Source: Spiractinospora alimapuensis (lineage in GTDB: Bacteria > Actinomycetota > Actinomycetes > Streptosporangiales > Streptosporangiaceae). From it: DNA of 64,000 bases. Numbering within the stretch: the stretch's first letter is position 1; every line of letters starts with the position of its first letter. The translations under genes and the position numbers were made by a program. Shown one piece after another: positions 53,362-61,934 of the stretch. The stretch lies in the NCBI RefSeq assembly GCF_018437505.1, contig NZ_CP072467.1, positions 3,286,001 through 3,350,000 on the forward strand, in the 5' to 3' direction. The notes beneath the pieces are model-generated. The model worked only from the letters and a program-made list of their open reading frames with translations. It was not told the DNA's origin and did no database searches.

Positions 53362-54897
53362 TCAGGCGCGCACCGCCCTGCCCGGACTCTTCCACTGCCC
53401 GTCGGACCGGGTGGTCCACGCCTGGGGGATGGTCCGAAGCGCGAGGAAGGAGTCGACGAGCCGGAACCCGAGGAAGAAGAGACCGTAGACGAGATAGGCG
53501 GGACGCCCCCGGATGGTGGCCATGACACACGTGAGCACGTAGTCGGGAACGAACAGGCCGCTGGCCAACACCACGAGCGGGAGCAACAACGTCACCTGGT
53601 CGTACCCGGCGGCGTACCAGGAGCTCTCGAGCACCGCTCCGTTGGTGAGCGGCGGCAGCGCCGTGAACACGGCGAGGACGGCGGTCGTGATGAGCACGAC
53701 CGACACCAGCAGCAGCTCCAGGATGTAGAAGAAGAGCGCGAACCAGAAGAAGCTCGGCCACACACCGTGGCGACGGATGGTCTGCCAGAAACCCAGGGAC
53801 CACCGCCGTACCTGGCTCAGGTAGTCGTTGAGGTTGTAGGGGTCCTGACACACGGCCCGCGTTCGGGGCCGCATGGAGATGCGCCCCAGCGCCTTGCGGT
53901 GAACCTCGAAGGTCATGTTGAAGTCCTCGATCACCAAGCCCTGTGGGTTGATGTCGATTCGGCGCAGCGCGGAGGTGCGGTACAGGCTCGCGAACCCCGG
54001 AACGATCGGGGGAACGCTGGTGAACCGCCAGGTCTGACCGAACCGGATCAGGTACTGCAGCATGAAGTACAACCGGTCCCGGTACGCCGAGATCGCGCGG
54101 CCGACGAGACTGCGTTCCTGCGGGTTCCACTCGGCGACCACGAATCCCGCCACGGCGGCGACCTTGGGGTCGCGCAGTTGGGCCTTGGCACCGCGAACGT
54201 AGTTCTCGTCCAGCTCGGTGTCGGCGTCGAGGATCACGACGCCGTCGTAGCGCTCCACCAGTTGGAACTCGGTGATCAGCGCCTCAATCGCACCGGCCTT
54301 CCCACGGTTGGTGAGGAGCTCCAGGATGTTGACCCCGGTCTGGGCCGCGATGTCCGCGGTGTAGTCCCTGGAACTGTCCGACACCACGTAGATGTCCCGC
54401 CGGTCGAACAGGCGCAGCGCGGACCGGATCGCCGCGTTGATGACCGGTTCCTCGTTGTGCGCCGCGATGATCACCGACAGGGTGATGTCGGCGTTGGGGT
54501 CGGCCTCCCCGTCATGGCCCGACGGCTCGGGACGCACCAGGGTCGCCGTCGGCGCGCCGCCGGAGCTCATCTCCGTCGACTCGCCGGTCGCGGACATCAT
54601 GAGCACCGGGGCCGTTCCTCCGCGTCGGTGCCGTCCGGTGGAGGCGACCTGGGCACCGCGCTCCCCGCGGAGGCGTCGTATCAGGGCCCGGGTTCCGTCG
54701 TCACCGCAACGCACCAGGCCGACCATCGCCCACACCGCGAGGTTGACGCCCAACGCCAGCCAGAAGAAGAGCACCGGGGTGGACTGCGCCCCCAGGGTCG
54801 CGATGGCGAAGGACGCCCACTGCCAGGCGAGGACGACAGCCACCGTCGCGGCGATCAGGGCACCGACCGAACGGCCGATGACTCTCGCAGTGCGCAC
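53362..54897 (-). CDS. Membrane glycosyltransferase family 2 protein
   Basis: A 511-residue processive-type GT2. Two N-terminal spans precede the catalytic GT-A domain, which has LSVIIAAHNEEPVINAAIRS, the metal-binding VVILDADTELDE, and the acceptor-site QVRRWSLGFWQT (Q-x-x-R-W). Several C-terminal spans follow (ELLLVSVVLITTAVLAVFTA and later). The layout matches cellulose/hyaluronan/PgaC-like synthases. The GTG follows GGGGAG by 6 nt. It is divergent from the WbqC-PIG-L-epimerase cluster, suggesting a joint surface-glycan role. Confidence 0.9.
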   Translation of the reverse strand: MRTARVIGRSVGALIAATVAVVLAWQWASFAIATLGAQSTPVLFFWLALGVNLAVWAMVGLVRCGDDGTRALIRRLRGERGAQVASTGRHRRGGTAPVLMMSATGESTEMSSGGAPTATLVRPEPSGHDGEADPNADITLSVIIAAHNEEPVINAAIRSALRLFDRRDIYVVSDSSRDYTADIAAQTGVNILELLTNRGKAGAIEALITEFQLVERYDGVVILDADTELDENYVRGAKAQLRDPKVAAVAGFVVAEWNPQERSLVGRAISAYRDRLYFMLQYLIRFGQTWRFTSVPPIVPGFASLYRTSALRRIDINPQGLVIEDFNMTFEVHRKALGRISMRPRTRAVCQDPYNLNDYLSQVRRWSLGFWQTIRRHGVWPSFFWFALFFYILELLLVSVVLITTAVLAVFTALPPLTNGAVLESSWYAAGYDQVTLLLPLVVLASGLFVPDYVLTCVMATIRGRPAYLVYGLFFLGFRLVDSFLALRTIPQAWTTRSDGQWKSPGRAVRA

Positions 54898-55114
54898 TCA
54901 CAACTCCCCACTCACCCGTCCCGCGCATGGCGGGGCCAAATTCGACAGGATTAGACTCGCAGCGCGATGACAACGGGTGATCGCGGAGTGGTCACGCCGC
55001 CGCGGCCATTCGCGCGTACCACGGCGCGCCCGGAGTGTCACCCGGATCCGGATGCCGATGAACCGGCGCACACATAAGCGATCATGACACCGCCCCAATG
55101 ATCAGCCGAAACAC

Positions 55115-55144
55115 CTGACAATTCAGTGAACAGTAGTGTACTTA
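55115..55144 (+). promoter_or_regulatory. Probable promoter of the wbqC-like operon
   Basis: CTGACA (55115-55120) and TACTTA (55139-55144) are spaced by 18 bp in an AT-richer island of the 328-bp gap before the WbqC-like gene. The remainder of the gap holds no gene. Confidence 0.45.
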
Positions 55145-55225
55145 TGGTGGGGCCGTGTTGCATGACGACGATTCCCGTGTCGTGGACATGACCTTACCGA
55201 CCGCATCTACCGGGAGGATTCCACC

Positions 55226-55933
55226 GTGCGTGTGGCCATTCACCAGCCGCACTACCTGCCGTGGCTGGGGCTGATCGACAAGATCGACCGTAGTGACCTG
55301 TTCGTCCACCTCGATCATGTCCAATACGAGCGGCGCGGGTGGCAGAACCGCAACTATATCGCGGCCAAGGGCGGCCCGGTCATGCTCACTGTGCCGGTTG
55401 TGCAGCACAGCAGGGGCGAGCTGATCAAGGACAAGCAGATCGACACCGCCCAGGGGTGGATCGAGAAACACCGACGCGCTATCGCCCATTTTTGCTACCG
55501 AAACGCCCCTTATTGGCCGGAACTCGGTCAGGATATCGTCGGAATATACGATCGCGAGTGGACCAATCTCGCCGAGCTTGCGATTACCTCGACTGATCTT
55601 ATCCTGAAACAGTTTGGCGTGAACACGCCGTGCGTGCGCAGCAGTGAACTGGGGGAGTTCACGGGACAGAAGAGCGAACTCATCGCACAGATCGCCGCGA
55701 AGGTGGGCGCGACCGCCATGCTGTCCGGCGACGGGGCCCGCGGGTACATGGACGAAGACGTCTTCAGGGAGCTGGGTGTCACTTTGGAATGGCAGAACTT
55801 TCAACATCCGACCTACACGCAGTTCTGCCGTGCGGAGGATGAATTCCTGCCTCGAATGGCGGCCATCGATCTCCTCCTGAACAAGGGACCAGATGGCATC
55901 AATCTCCTGCGCGCGGCCCGCGCGGAGTCGTAG
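55226..55933 (+). CDS. WbqC-like family protein
   Basis: A 235-residue soluble protein. The N-terminal MRVAIHQPHYLPWLGLIDKI is the WbqC hallmark (H-Q-P-x-Y-x-P-W-x-G). Other conserved stretches are VQYERRGWQNRNYI and SGDGARGYMDEDVF. WbqC-like proteins occur in polysaccharide and nonribosomal-type clusters and are thought to modify sugars or amines; the reaction is not firmly known. The GTG follows GGGAGG by 8 nt. It begins a three-gene cluster with a deacetylase and an epimerase. Confidence 0.9.
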   Translation: MRVAIHQPHYLPWLGLIDKIDRSDLFVHLDHVQYERRGWQNRNYIAAKGGPVMLTVPVVQHSRGELIKDKQIDTAQGWIEKHRRAIAHFCYRNAPYWPELGQDIVGIYDREWTNLAELAITSTDLILKQFGVNTPCVRSSELGEFTGQKSELIAQIAAKVGATAMLSGDGARGYMDEDVFRELGVTLEWQNFQHPTYTQFCRAEDEFLPRMAAIDLLLNKGPDGINLLRAARAES

Positions 55934-56009
55934 GGCTCCCACCCTGGGAGACCCTGGGCGGACCGTCACGGTCCCATCCCCCAACTCTTCTCAATCGAGG
56001 ACGGAGCGT

Positions 56010-56723
56010 ATGACGATCGACTGGGCCCAGCAACGCATCCTCATCCTGTCGCCACACCCCGACGACGAGACCCTGGGATGCGGCGGCCTCATCGCGAAGG
56101 CGAAGGAACTCGGCGCGGAGGTCTACGTCCAGTTCCTCACGGTCGGCGACACCCGGGACTACTCCGCGGCCGGGCTGTCCACCGCCCAGGAACGCCACGG
56201 CGAGATCAAGCGGGTCGCCGACTTCTTCGGCTGGGACGGGTGGGAGATCTCCTTCCCGGGCAACGAGTACCACCTGCGCCTGGACCAGATCCCACGGGTC
56301 GACCTGTCCAACATGATCGAACGGGACAGCCCGCTCTCCATCGCGGAACTCGAACCGTCGATCGTCATCACCACCCACCGAACGAGCTACAACCAGGACC
56401 ACCAGGTCGCCGCCGAGGCGCTGCACACCGCCACCCGGCCCTCCAACCGGTCCGTCCGGCACCATCCACAGATGGTCCTGGCCTTCGAGGAAGCCGCCGA
56501 CCAGTGGCGCTACGACGCCGCCCCCACGCCGAACCTGCTGGTTGAACTGGAGGAGCGCCACGTCGCCGCCAAGCTCGAGGGAATGCGGCAGTACGGGACC
56601 CAGATGCACGACCATCCGCACACCCGGTCCGAACAGACCCTGCGCAGTCTTGCTCTCCTGCGGGGCATGCAGGCGGGAACCCCCTTCGCCGAAGGTTTCC
56701 ACTGTCTGCGTTGGTTGACCTGA
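56010..56723 (+). CDS. PIG-L/LmbE-family N-acetyl deacetylase
   Basis: A 237-residue zinc deacetylase. SPHPDDETLGCGGLIAK (residues 14-30) has the zinc-binding H-P-D-D motif, and the third ligand is in SYNQDHQVAAEA. Family members deacetylate GlcNAc-containing compounds such as mycothiol precursors and surface glycans. The neighbours (WbqC-like, NAD-epimerase) favour a glycan precursor over mycothiol. A ribosome site GGAG precedes the ATG. It is in an operon, 76 bp after the WbqC gene. Confidence 0.92.
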   Translation: MTIDWAQQRILILSPHPDDETLGCGGLIAKAKELGAEVYVQFLTVGDTRDYSAAGLSTAQERHGEIKRVADFFGWDGWEISFPGNEYHLRLDQIPRVDLSNMIERDSPLSIAELEPSIVITTHRTSYNQDHQVAAEALHTATRPSNRSVRHHPQMVLAFEEAADQWRYDAAPTPNLLVELEERHVAAKLEGMRQYGTQMHDHPHTRSEQTLRSLALLRGMQAGTPFAEGFHCLRWLT

Positions 56724-56764
56724 CCTGGTCCGCCGACGACCACGTAGAGAAAGAGAGGCAAGCG

Positions 56765-57709
56765 TTGAGAGCCGTCGTGACGGGCGGAGCCGGATTCATC
56801 GGCTCGCATCTGTGTGACCATCTGATCTCCCAAGGCCATCAGGTCGTGGTGCTCGACGACCTGTCGACAGGGTCGGCCGACAACCTCCCCGCCGGGGAGA
56901 ACGTCGAGCTCGTCCGGGGGTCCGTCCTGGACCGGGACCTGGTCGACTCGGTGATCCGCGACAGTGACGTGGTGTACCATCTCGCGGCCGCGGTCGGTGT
57001 CCACAACATTGTGGACAAGCCACTGGAATCGCTGCGCATCAACCTCGACGGCACCGAGAACGTGGTCGAGGCGGCCGTCCAGCACCGCGCGCCGTTCATG
57101 ATCGCCTCCACCAGTGAGGTCTACGGCAAGAACGACGCCGACGGATTGCGGGAGGACGCGGTCCGGGTTCTAGGCTCGCCGCTGCTGAGCCGATGGTCCT
57201 ACGCCGCGGCCAAGGGCATCGACGAGCTCCTCGGGTACGTCCACAGCACCGAGAGCGGCGTCCCCTGCGTGATCGTGCGCTTCTTCAACATCGTCGGCCC
57301 GCGCCAGACCGGCCGATACGGGATGGTGGTGCCTCGGTTCGTCACCCAGGCGTTGGCCAACGAGCCCATCACCGTCTTCGGGGACGGGACACAACGCCGT
57401 TGCTTCGGATCGGTGCACGACGTGGTCCCCGCGATCACCGAGTTGATGCGGACCCCCGCGGCCTACGGACGGGCCGTGAACCTCGGCGGACACGAGGAAG
57501 TCTCGATCAAGGGACTCGCGGATCGCATCCGGGAGCTCACCTCGTCCACCAGTGAGACGACGTTCGTGCCCTACGAGGACGCCTACGGGTCGGGTTACGA
57601 GGACATGCAACGCCGGATGCCCGACACCGGGCTGGCGCGCGAGCTGATCGGTTTCGAGCCCAAGTACGGACTCGACGACATCATCCGCTCCATCACCGAC
57701 GCGCGCTGA
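56765..57709 (+). CDS. NAD-dependent nucleotide-sugar epimerase/dehydratase
   Basis: A 314-residue extended SDR. The N-terminal VVTGGAGFIGSHLCDHL binds NAD. STSEVYGK holds the catalytic Ser/Thr region, and SYAAAKG supplies the Tyr and Lys (Y-x-x-x-K). FFNIVGPRQTGRYGMVVPRF follows, typical of GalE/UDP-glucuronate decarboxylase/rhamnose-type enzymes. The TTG start is chosen because AGAGG lies 7 nt upstream and the fold begins at once. It ends the glycan cluster after the PIG-L gene (41-bp gap). The exact nucleotide sugar is unknown. Confidence 0.9.
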   Translation: MRAVVTGGAGFIGSHLCDHLISQGHQVVVLDDLSTGSADNLPAGENVELVRGSVLDRDLVDSVIRDSDVVYHLAAAVGVHNIVDKPLESLRINLDGTENVVEAAVQHRAPFMIASTSEVYGKNDADGLREDAVRVLGSPLLSRWSYAAAKGIDELLGYVHSTESGVPCVIVRFFNIVGPRQTGRYGMVVPRFVTQALANEPITVFGDGTQRRCFGSVHDVVPAITELMRTPAAYGRAVNLGGHEEVSIKGLADRIRELTSSTSETTFVPYEDAYGSGYEDMQRRMPDTGLARELIGFEPKYGLDDIIRSITDAR

Positions 57710-57754
57710 CGTCCCGCCCGGACGGCGGCGGCCCGGGGGCCGGGGAACTGGCTG

Positions 57755-58090
57755 TCACACCAGTGCGGCGACGCCGACGGTGACGGCCAGTCCACCGACC
57801 ATGAGGCTCAACACCACGACCTGCCACCGGGGGGCCGGCCGCGCCGCCGCGGAAGGCCGGGCCAGGGTTGCGCGCCAACGCCGACGCACGGAGACCCCGA
57901 TGACGACGGTCGTCGCCGCGGCGACGGTCAGCGGCAACACGGCGGCGACGTGGGAGGCGGTGGGGGCGACGTCGGTGATCCCGGCGGCGGAGAGCAGGGA
58001 GACCACGAGCAGGAGCACCAGGGTCCGCTGCCACGCCAGATAGGTGCGTTCCGGCTGGAGTCCCGGGTCACGCGGTGCCCTCGGAGTCAT
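57755..58090 (-). CDS. DUF202 family membrane protein
   Basis: A 111-residue protein: LQPERTYLAWQRTLVLLLVV carries the R-T-x-L-A-W-x-R-T signature of DUF202. Three spans follow (VSLLSAAGITD region, VAAVLPLTVAAATTVVIGVS, VVLSLMVGGLAVTVGVAALV). Its ATG overlaps the stop of the upstream DUF202 gene by 4 bp, so both are translated together. The role is unknown. Confidence 0.88.
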   Translation of the reverse strand: MTPRAPRDPGLQPERTYLAWQRTLVLLLVVSLLSAAGITDVAPTASHVAAVLPLTVAAATTVVIGVSVRRRWRATLARPSAAARPAPRWQVVVLSLMVGGLAVTVGVAALV

Positions 58091-58446
58091 CCGGCGAGGT
58101 TCCCCACGATGACCAGCACGCACACCACGAGCACCGCGACAGAGGTCACCACCGGCAACGCGCTGACCGGCAACGGCGCGTCCCGGCGCATCGCCCGCTG
58201 AACCCGGATCCAGCGGAAGGGGGCGATGCCCGCGATCACGATGGACAACACGGCCAGGGCGAGACCGACAGAGGTGCGCAGGCCCGGACCCCACTCGAGG
58301 GGCACCAGGCTCAACACCGCCACCGCGCCGGCCAACAGCGCCAACGCCGTGCGGATCCACGCCAGGAACGTCCGCTCGTTGGCAAGGGTGAAGCGATAGT
58401 CGGGTTCGTGCTCCTCGGCGTCGGCACGCCCACCTGTCCCGTTCAC
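58087..58446 (-). CDS. YidH-like DUF202 membrane protein
   Basis: A 119-residue protein of the same family: FTLANERTFLAWIRTALALL, with the N-E-R-T-F-L-A-W-I-R-T signature. It has three spans (LAGAVAVLSLVPL, VGLALAVLSIVIAGIAPF and VVTSVAVLVVCVLVIVGNLA). The GTG has GAGGAGGGG upstream. It forms a pair with the following DUF202 gene and the two probably make a hetero-oligomer. A pair of this kind (YidG/YidH) is also known in enterobacteria. Confidence 0.9.
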   Translation of the reverse strand: MNGTGGRADAEEHEPDYRFTLANERTFLAWIRTALALLAGAVAVLSLVPLEWGPGLRTSVGLALAVLSIVIAGIAPFRWIRVQRAMRRDAPLPVSALPVVTSVAVLVVCVLVIVGNLAG

Positions 58447-58732
58447 CCGTACCCCTCCTCACTGGTCCCGGCCCCCGCGGGCCACGAAGGCACGCACCAG
58501 CCTAGACAGCGCGGAGCCACTGATGATCACCGGCGTACCCCAACTCGCGGGGCCCCGGAACACCGTCGTGACGCCGGTCACGACCGCGGCGACGTCCAGA
58601 CGGCCGCACCCCCACCAGCGGCCCAAACGCCCGCGATGGTGGAAAACTCTGCCCCGCCCCCACTGGTAAGGAACAATGTGGCGGGCCAAGACGCTCTAGG
58701 GGAGCGAGACACGCCACAACAGGAGGATTACA

Positions 58733-59110
58733 GTGCCAACCGTCGAGCTGACAAAAGACAACTTCGACGAGCAGCTCACGAACAACGACTTCGTGCTGAT
58801 CGACTTCTGGGCCGGATGGTGCGGCCCCTGCCGGCAGTTCGCCCCGGTGTACGAGCAGGCCTCGGACCAGCACTCCGACATCGTGTTCGCCAAGGTGGAC
58901 ACCGAGGACCAGCAGGAGCTCGCGGCGAGCTTCGACATCACGTCGATCCCGACCCTGATGGTCGTCCGGGACCGTACCGTGATCTACAACCAGGCTGGTG
59001 CCCTCCCGGCCGACGCACTGGAGAACCTCATCTCACAGGCACGCGAGCTCGACATGGACGAGGTCCGCAAGGACATCGCACGCCGGCAGGCCAACGGTGA
59101 GGCGGAGTGA
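58733..59110 (+). CDS. trxA: Thioredoxin
   Basis: A 125-residue thioredoxin. The active site is WAGWCGPCRQF with Cys30 and Cys33, and the cis-Pro loop is ITSIPTLMVV. The C-terminal tail (ELDMDEVRKDIARRQANGEA) is a charged extension of about 15 residues beyond ordinary thioredoxin. The GTG start has AGGAGG 6 nt upstream. It converges on the spermidine-synthase-like gene, with 10 bp between the stops. It serves general disulfide reduction in the cytoplasm. Confidence 0.95.
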   Translation: MPTVELTKDNFDEQLTNNDFVLIDFWAGWCGPCRQFAPVYEQASDQHSDIVFAKVDTEDQQELAASFDITSIPTLMVVRDRTVIYNQAGALPADALENLISQARELDMDEVRKDIARRQANGEAE

Positions 59111-59120
59111 CCCCACGGGC

Positions 59121-59792
59121 TCAACGACGTGCGATGTAGACCACGTCGGGTTCGCCCCGCGCGACCTCGGTCTCTTCTCGGCGCACGGTCCCGAACCGGG
59201 AACGCAGCGTCGTCTCGAACCGCGGTGTGGGGGCCGCGCTCCAGAAGCTCACGACGCCCGTGGGTGCCATGATCCGCAGCAACTGGTCCATGGCCTCGGC
59301 CTCGTAGAGACGCTGGTTGCCGTCGACGACGGTCCACTCCGGTCCGTTGTCGACGTCCATGCACAGCACGTCGTACTCGTCGCCAGATCGGACCGCGGCC
59401 CCGATCCAGTCGACGATGTTCGCGCACTCCACCCGGCAGCGCGAGTCGTCCAGGGCACGATCGGTCACCGCGGCCAACGGGCCGGAGTGCCACCCGATGA
59501 TCCGAGGTTCCCACTCGACCACGAGTACGCGTGAGACGCGAGGATCATCGAGCGCGGCCCGCACCGAGAATCCCGCTCCCAGACCGGCGATCAGGACCCT
59601 GACCCCCCGCTGGTGCGCGGGCAGCTCGTCCAACGCTCGCTGGACCAGTGCCCGCTCTGAGCGACCGTCCCTGGTGTCCATCAGGAACACGCCGTTGCTG
59701 ATGATCTCGTAGGCGGGGCCGACCCGCCGAAGCACGAGCTCACCCCCGGACACTCCGTGGGCGCGGTCCAGGACCTCCGGTTGTTCGATCAC
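59121..59792 (-). CDS. Spermidine-synthase-like protein
   Basis: A 223-residue Rossmann-fold protein: VLIAGLGAGFSVRAAL is the SAM/decarboxy-SAM loop, VLVVEWEPRIIGWHS the acidic strand, and YDVLCMDVDNGPEWTV the active-site loop (typical spermidine synthases have D-x-x-D-P). It lacks the clear N-terminal beta domain and tetramer loops of SpeE, so polyamine synthesis is uncertain. The GTG overlaps the hisG stop by 4 bp (GTGA). Its place directly after hisG suggests a linked function of unknown nature. Confidence 0.75.
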   Translation of the reverse strand: MIEQPEVLDRAHGVSGGELVLRRVGPAYEIISNGVFLMDTRDGRSERALVQRALDELPAHQRGVRVLIAGLGAGFSVRAALDDPRVSRVLVVEWEPRIIGWHSGPLAAVTDRALDDSRCRVECANIVDWIGAAVRSGDEYDVLCMDVDNGPEWTVVDGNQRLYEAEAMDQLLRIMAPTGVVSFWSAAPTPRFETTLRSRFGTVRREETEVARGEPDVVYIARR

Positions 59793-60646
59793 AATCGGCA
59801 GGCGTAGATATCCGTGACGAGGATCGCCCTGGCTCCAATCTCCCACAGCTCGTCCATGATGCGTTGGGCGTCGCCGCGCGGAACCATCGCCCGAACCGCG
59901 ACCCACCCCTCCCGGTGCAGCGGAGAGACCGTCGGGCCCTCCATTCCGGGGGTGAAGGAGATCGCGTCGTCGAGGAACTCGGCGCGCACGTCGTAGTCCA
60001 CCATGACGTAGTCACGGGCCACGAGGACGCCCCGGAGGCGTCGGAGGAGCTGCGCCGCCTGACGGTTGTCGTCGTCGGCTCCCTGGCGTCGGATGACGAT
60101 GGCCTCCGACCGCAGGATCGGGTCGCCGAACGTCTCCAGCCCCGCGTTGCGCAGCGTGGTGCCGGTCGAGACGACGTCCGCGATGACATCGGCGACACCG
60201 AGTTGGATGGAGCTCTCCACCGCTCCGTCGAGCTTGATGACCCGCGCGTCGATGCCCTGCTCGCTGAGGTAGGCACGGAGCAGTCCGTCGTAGGAGGTCG
60301 CGATGCGCAGCCCGTTCAGGTCCTTGGTGTCCATCCGCCCGCCGTCCGGGGCGGCGAAGCGGAACGTGGAGTCACCGAACCCGAGGGCCATGACCTCCTC
60401 CACCGGTGCCCCCGAGTCCAGGAGCATGTCCCGGCCGGTGATCCCGACCTCGATGATGCCCTCGCCGACGTAGACGGCGATGTCGCGGGGGCGCAGGAAG
60501 AAGAACTCGGCGTCGTTCTCCGGGTCGACCAGCACGAGGTCGCGGGGATCCTTGCGCTGGCGGTATCCCGCCTCGGTGAACATGGCGATGGCGGGCTCGG
60601 CGAGTTGGCCCTTGTTGGGCACAGCGATACGCAGCGTCTCAGGCAT
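59789..60646 (-). CDS. hisG: ATP phosphoribosyltransferase (long form)
   Basis: A 285-residue HisG of the long form, the first enzyme of histidine synthesis. LRIAVPNKGQLAEPAIAMFT opens the catalytic domain, DVVSTGTTLRNAGLE is the PRPP-binding loop, and the C-terminal ACT-like regulatory domain (from about 215) ends in GARAILVTDIYACRL. The long form is controlled by histidine feedback. It lies 78 bp after hisE in the same direction, and its stop overlaps the next gene. Confidence 0.97.
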   Translation of the reverse strand: MPETLRIAVPNKGQLAEPAIAMFTEAGYRQRKDPRDLVLVDPENDAEFFFLRPRDIAVYVGEGIIEVGITGRDMLLDSGAPVEEVMALGFGDSTFRFAAPDGGRMDTKDLNGLRIATSYDGLLRAYLSEQGIDARVIKLDGAVESSIQLGVADVIADVVSTGTTLRNAGLETFGDPILRSEAIVIRRQGADDDNRQAAQLLRRLRGVLVARDYVMVDYDVRAEFLDDAISFTPGMEGPTVSPLHREGWVAVRAMVPRGDAQRIMDELWEIGARAILVTDIYACRL

Positions 60647-60724
60647 GGTGTTCTCACGGCTCCGGAACTATTGGGCGATCGTCGACATCCGTGGACGGCC
60701 GGCCCCACACGCGGTGGGGCCGGC

Positions 60725-60988
60725 CTACAGATGCGCGTAGACGTCGTCCAGGGTCAAGTCCCGAGCCAACATCAGGACCTGGAGATGGTAGAGCAGTTGG
60801 GAAATCTCCTCGGCGGCACGGTCGGCGGACTCGTGCTCCGCCGCCATCCACACCTCGGCCGCCTCCTCGACCACCTTCTTACCGATCGCGTGTACCCCGG
60901 CGTCCAGGGCCGCGACAGTGCCAGACCCGGCGGGGCGGGTCTCCGCCTTCTCCGCGAGCTGGGCGAACAGTTCTTCGAAGGTCTTCAT
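60725..60988 (-). CDS. hisE: Phosphoribosyl-ATP pyrophosphatase
   Basis: An 87-residue all-helical enzyme of the second histidine step. [19 protein letters not shown] opens it, [19 protein letters not shown] holds the Mg-binding glutamates (E-E-A-A-E), and [18 protein letters not shown] completes the MazG-like fold. The ATG is chosen over upstream in-frame codons because it matches the family start. hisG follows, so the hisE-hisG order of actinobacteria is kept. Confidence 0.96.
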   Translation of the reverse strand: MKTFEELFAQLAEKAETRPAGSGTVAALDAGVHAIGKKVVEEAAEVWMAAEHESADRAAEEISQLLYHLQVLMLARDLTLDDVYAHL

Positions 60989-61036
60989 GCTCCACAGTCC
61001 TTGGTGACGTGCCAGCTCAAGCATAGAGGACACGTG

Positions 61037-61843
61037 TCACCGTAGGCGCCGCATCGCCGCCAAAACCCCACGACGCACGACCGCGCCCGGGACCACGCCG
61101 AGGAGCACGTCGGCGATCTTGTACTGATACCCGGGGACGACATGCGTTCGCCCCGCCGCGAACGCCCGCAGGGACTCGGTGACGACGCGCTCCGCCGAGA
61201 CCCACACCACGTCCGGTGGGTCCGCGGCCTGGAGTCCCACGGTCATCGGGGTGCGCACGTATCCGGGGAGGACGGCGGTCGCGCGCAGCCCGTGGGAGGT
61301 CTCCTCGAGGGCGACGCTCTCCGTGAAGCTCCGCACGAAGGCCTTCCCCGCCGCGTACACGGCGTTTCCCGGCATGGCGGGCAAGGCACCGGCCATGGAG
61401 GAGATGTTGATGACACCCCGGGGACCCCCGGTGGCTCGCCGTCGCCTCATGGACGACATCGCCGCGTGGGTCAGACGCACCACGGCGCGGACGTTCAGGT
61501 CGATGCTGGCCTGGATGTCGGTGAGGTCCTGCCGAGCGAGTGGCCCTCCGCCTCCGACTCCCGCGTTGTTCACCACCACGTCGATCGGATCGTCTCTTGC
61601 CTCGACGCGCGCCGCGACGCGTTCCAGTGCGGCGGGGTCGGTGAGATCGGCGGGTAGGGGCCGCACCTCGACGCCATAGGTTCCCTCGAGGTTCGCTCCC
61701 AGGTCCCGGAGGGCCTCGGACCGGCGCGATACCAGAACGAGGTCGTGTCCCCGTCGGGCGAGCTGGCGTGCGAACTCCGCTCCGATCCCGGTCGACGCGC
61801 CTGTGACGAGTGCTGTCCTCTTGGCGGAACGGGATGCCGTCAT
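61037..61843 (-). CDS. Short-chain dehydrogenase/reductase
   Basis: A 268-residue classical SDR. TALVTGASTGIGAEFARQLA binds the cofactor, VVNNAGVGGGG stabilises the fold, NISSMAGAL holds the catalytic Ser and YAAGKAFVRSF the Tyr and Lys. The Arg residues in VLVSRRSEAL favour NADP(H). The C-terminal part ends with a basic helix after a hydrophobic stretch, seen in membrane-associated SDRs of the DltE/YqjQ type. The substrate is unknown. It is 48 bp upstream of hisE and may be transcribed separately. Confidence 0.9.
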   Translation of the reverse strand: MTASRSAKRTALVTGASTGIGAEFARQLARRGHDLVLVSRRSEALRDLGANLEGTYGVEVRPLPADLTDPAALERVAARVEARDDPIDVVVNNAGVGGGGPLARQDLTDIQASIDLNVRAVVRLTHAAMSSMRRRRATGGPRGVINISSMAGALPAMPGNAVYAAGKAFVRSFTESVALEETSHGLRATAVLPGYVRTPMTVGLQAADPPDVVWVSAERVVTESLRAFAAGRTHVVPGYQYKIADVLLGVVPGAVVRRGVLAAMRRLR

Positions 61844-61934
61844 ATCACGAGATCCTAGGACGCGGTCCCGTCACCGGGCGATAGGCGACGCCGAAGATGC
61901 ATGAGACGCGGCGGCCGGACAGTACCGTGCTGGT

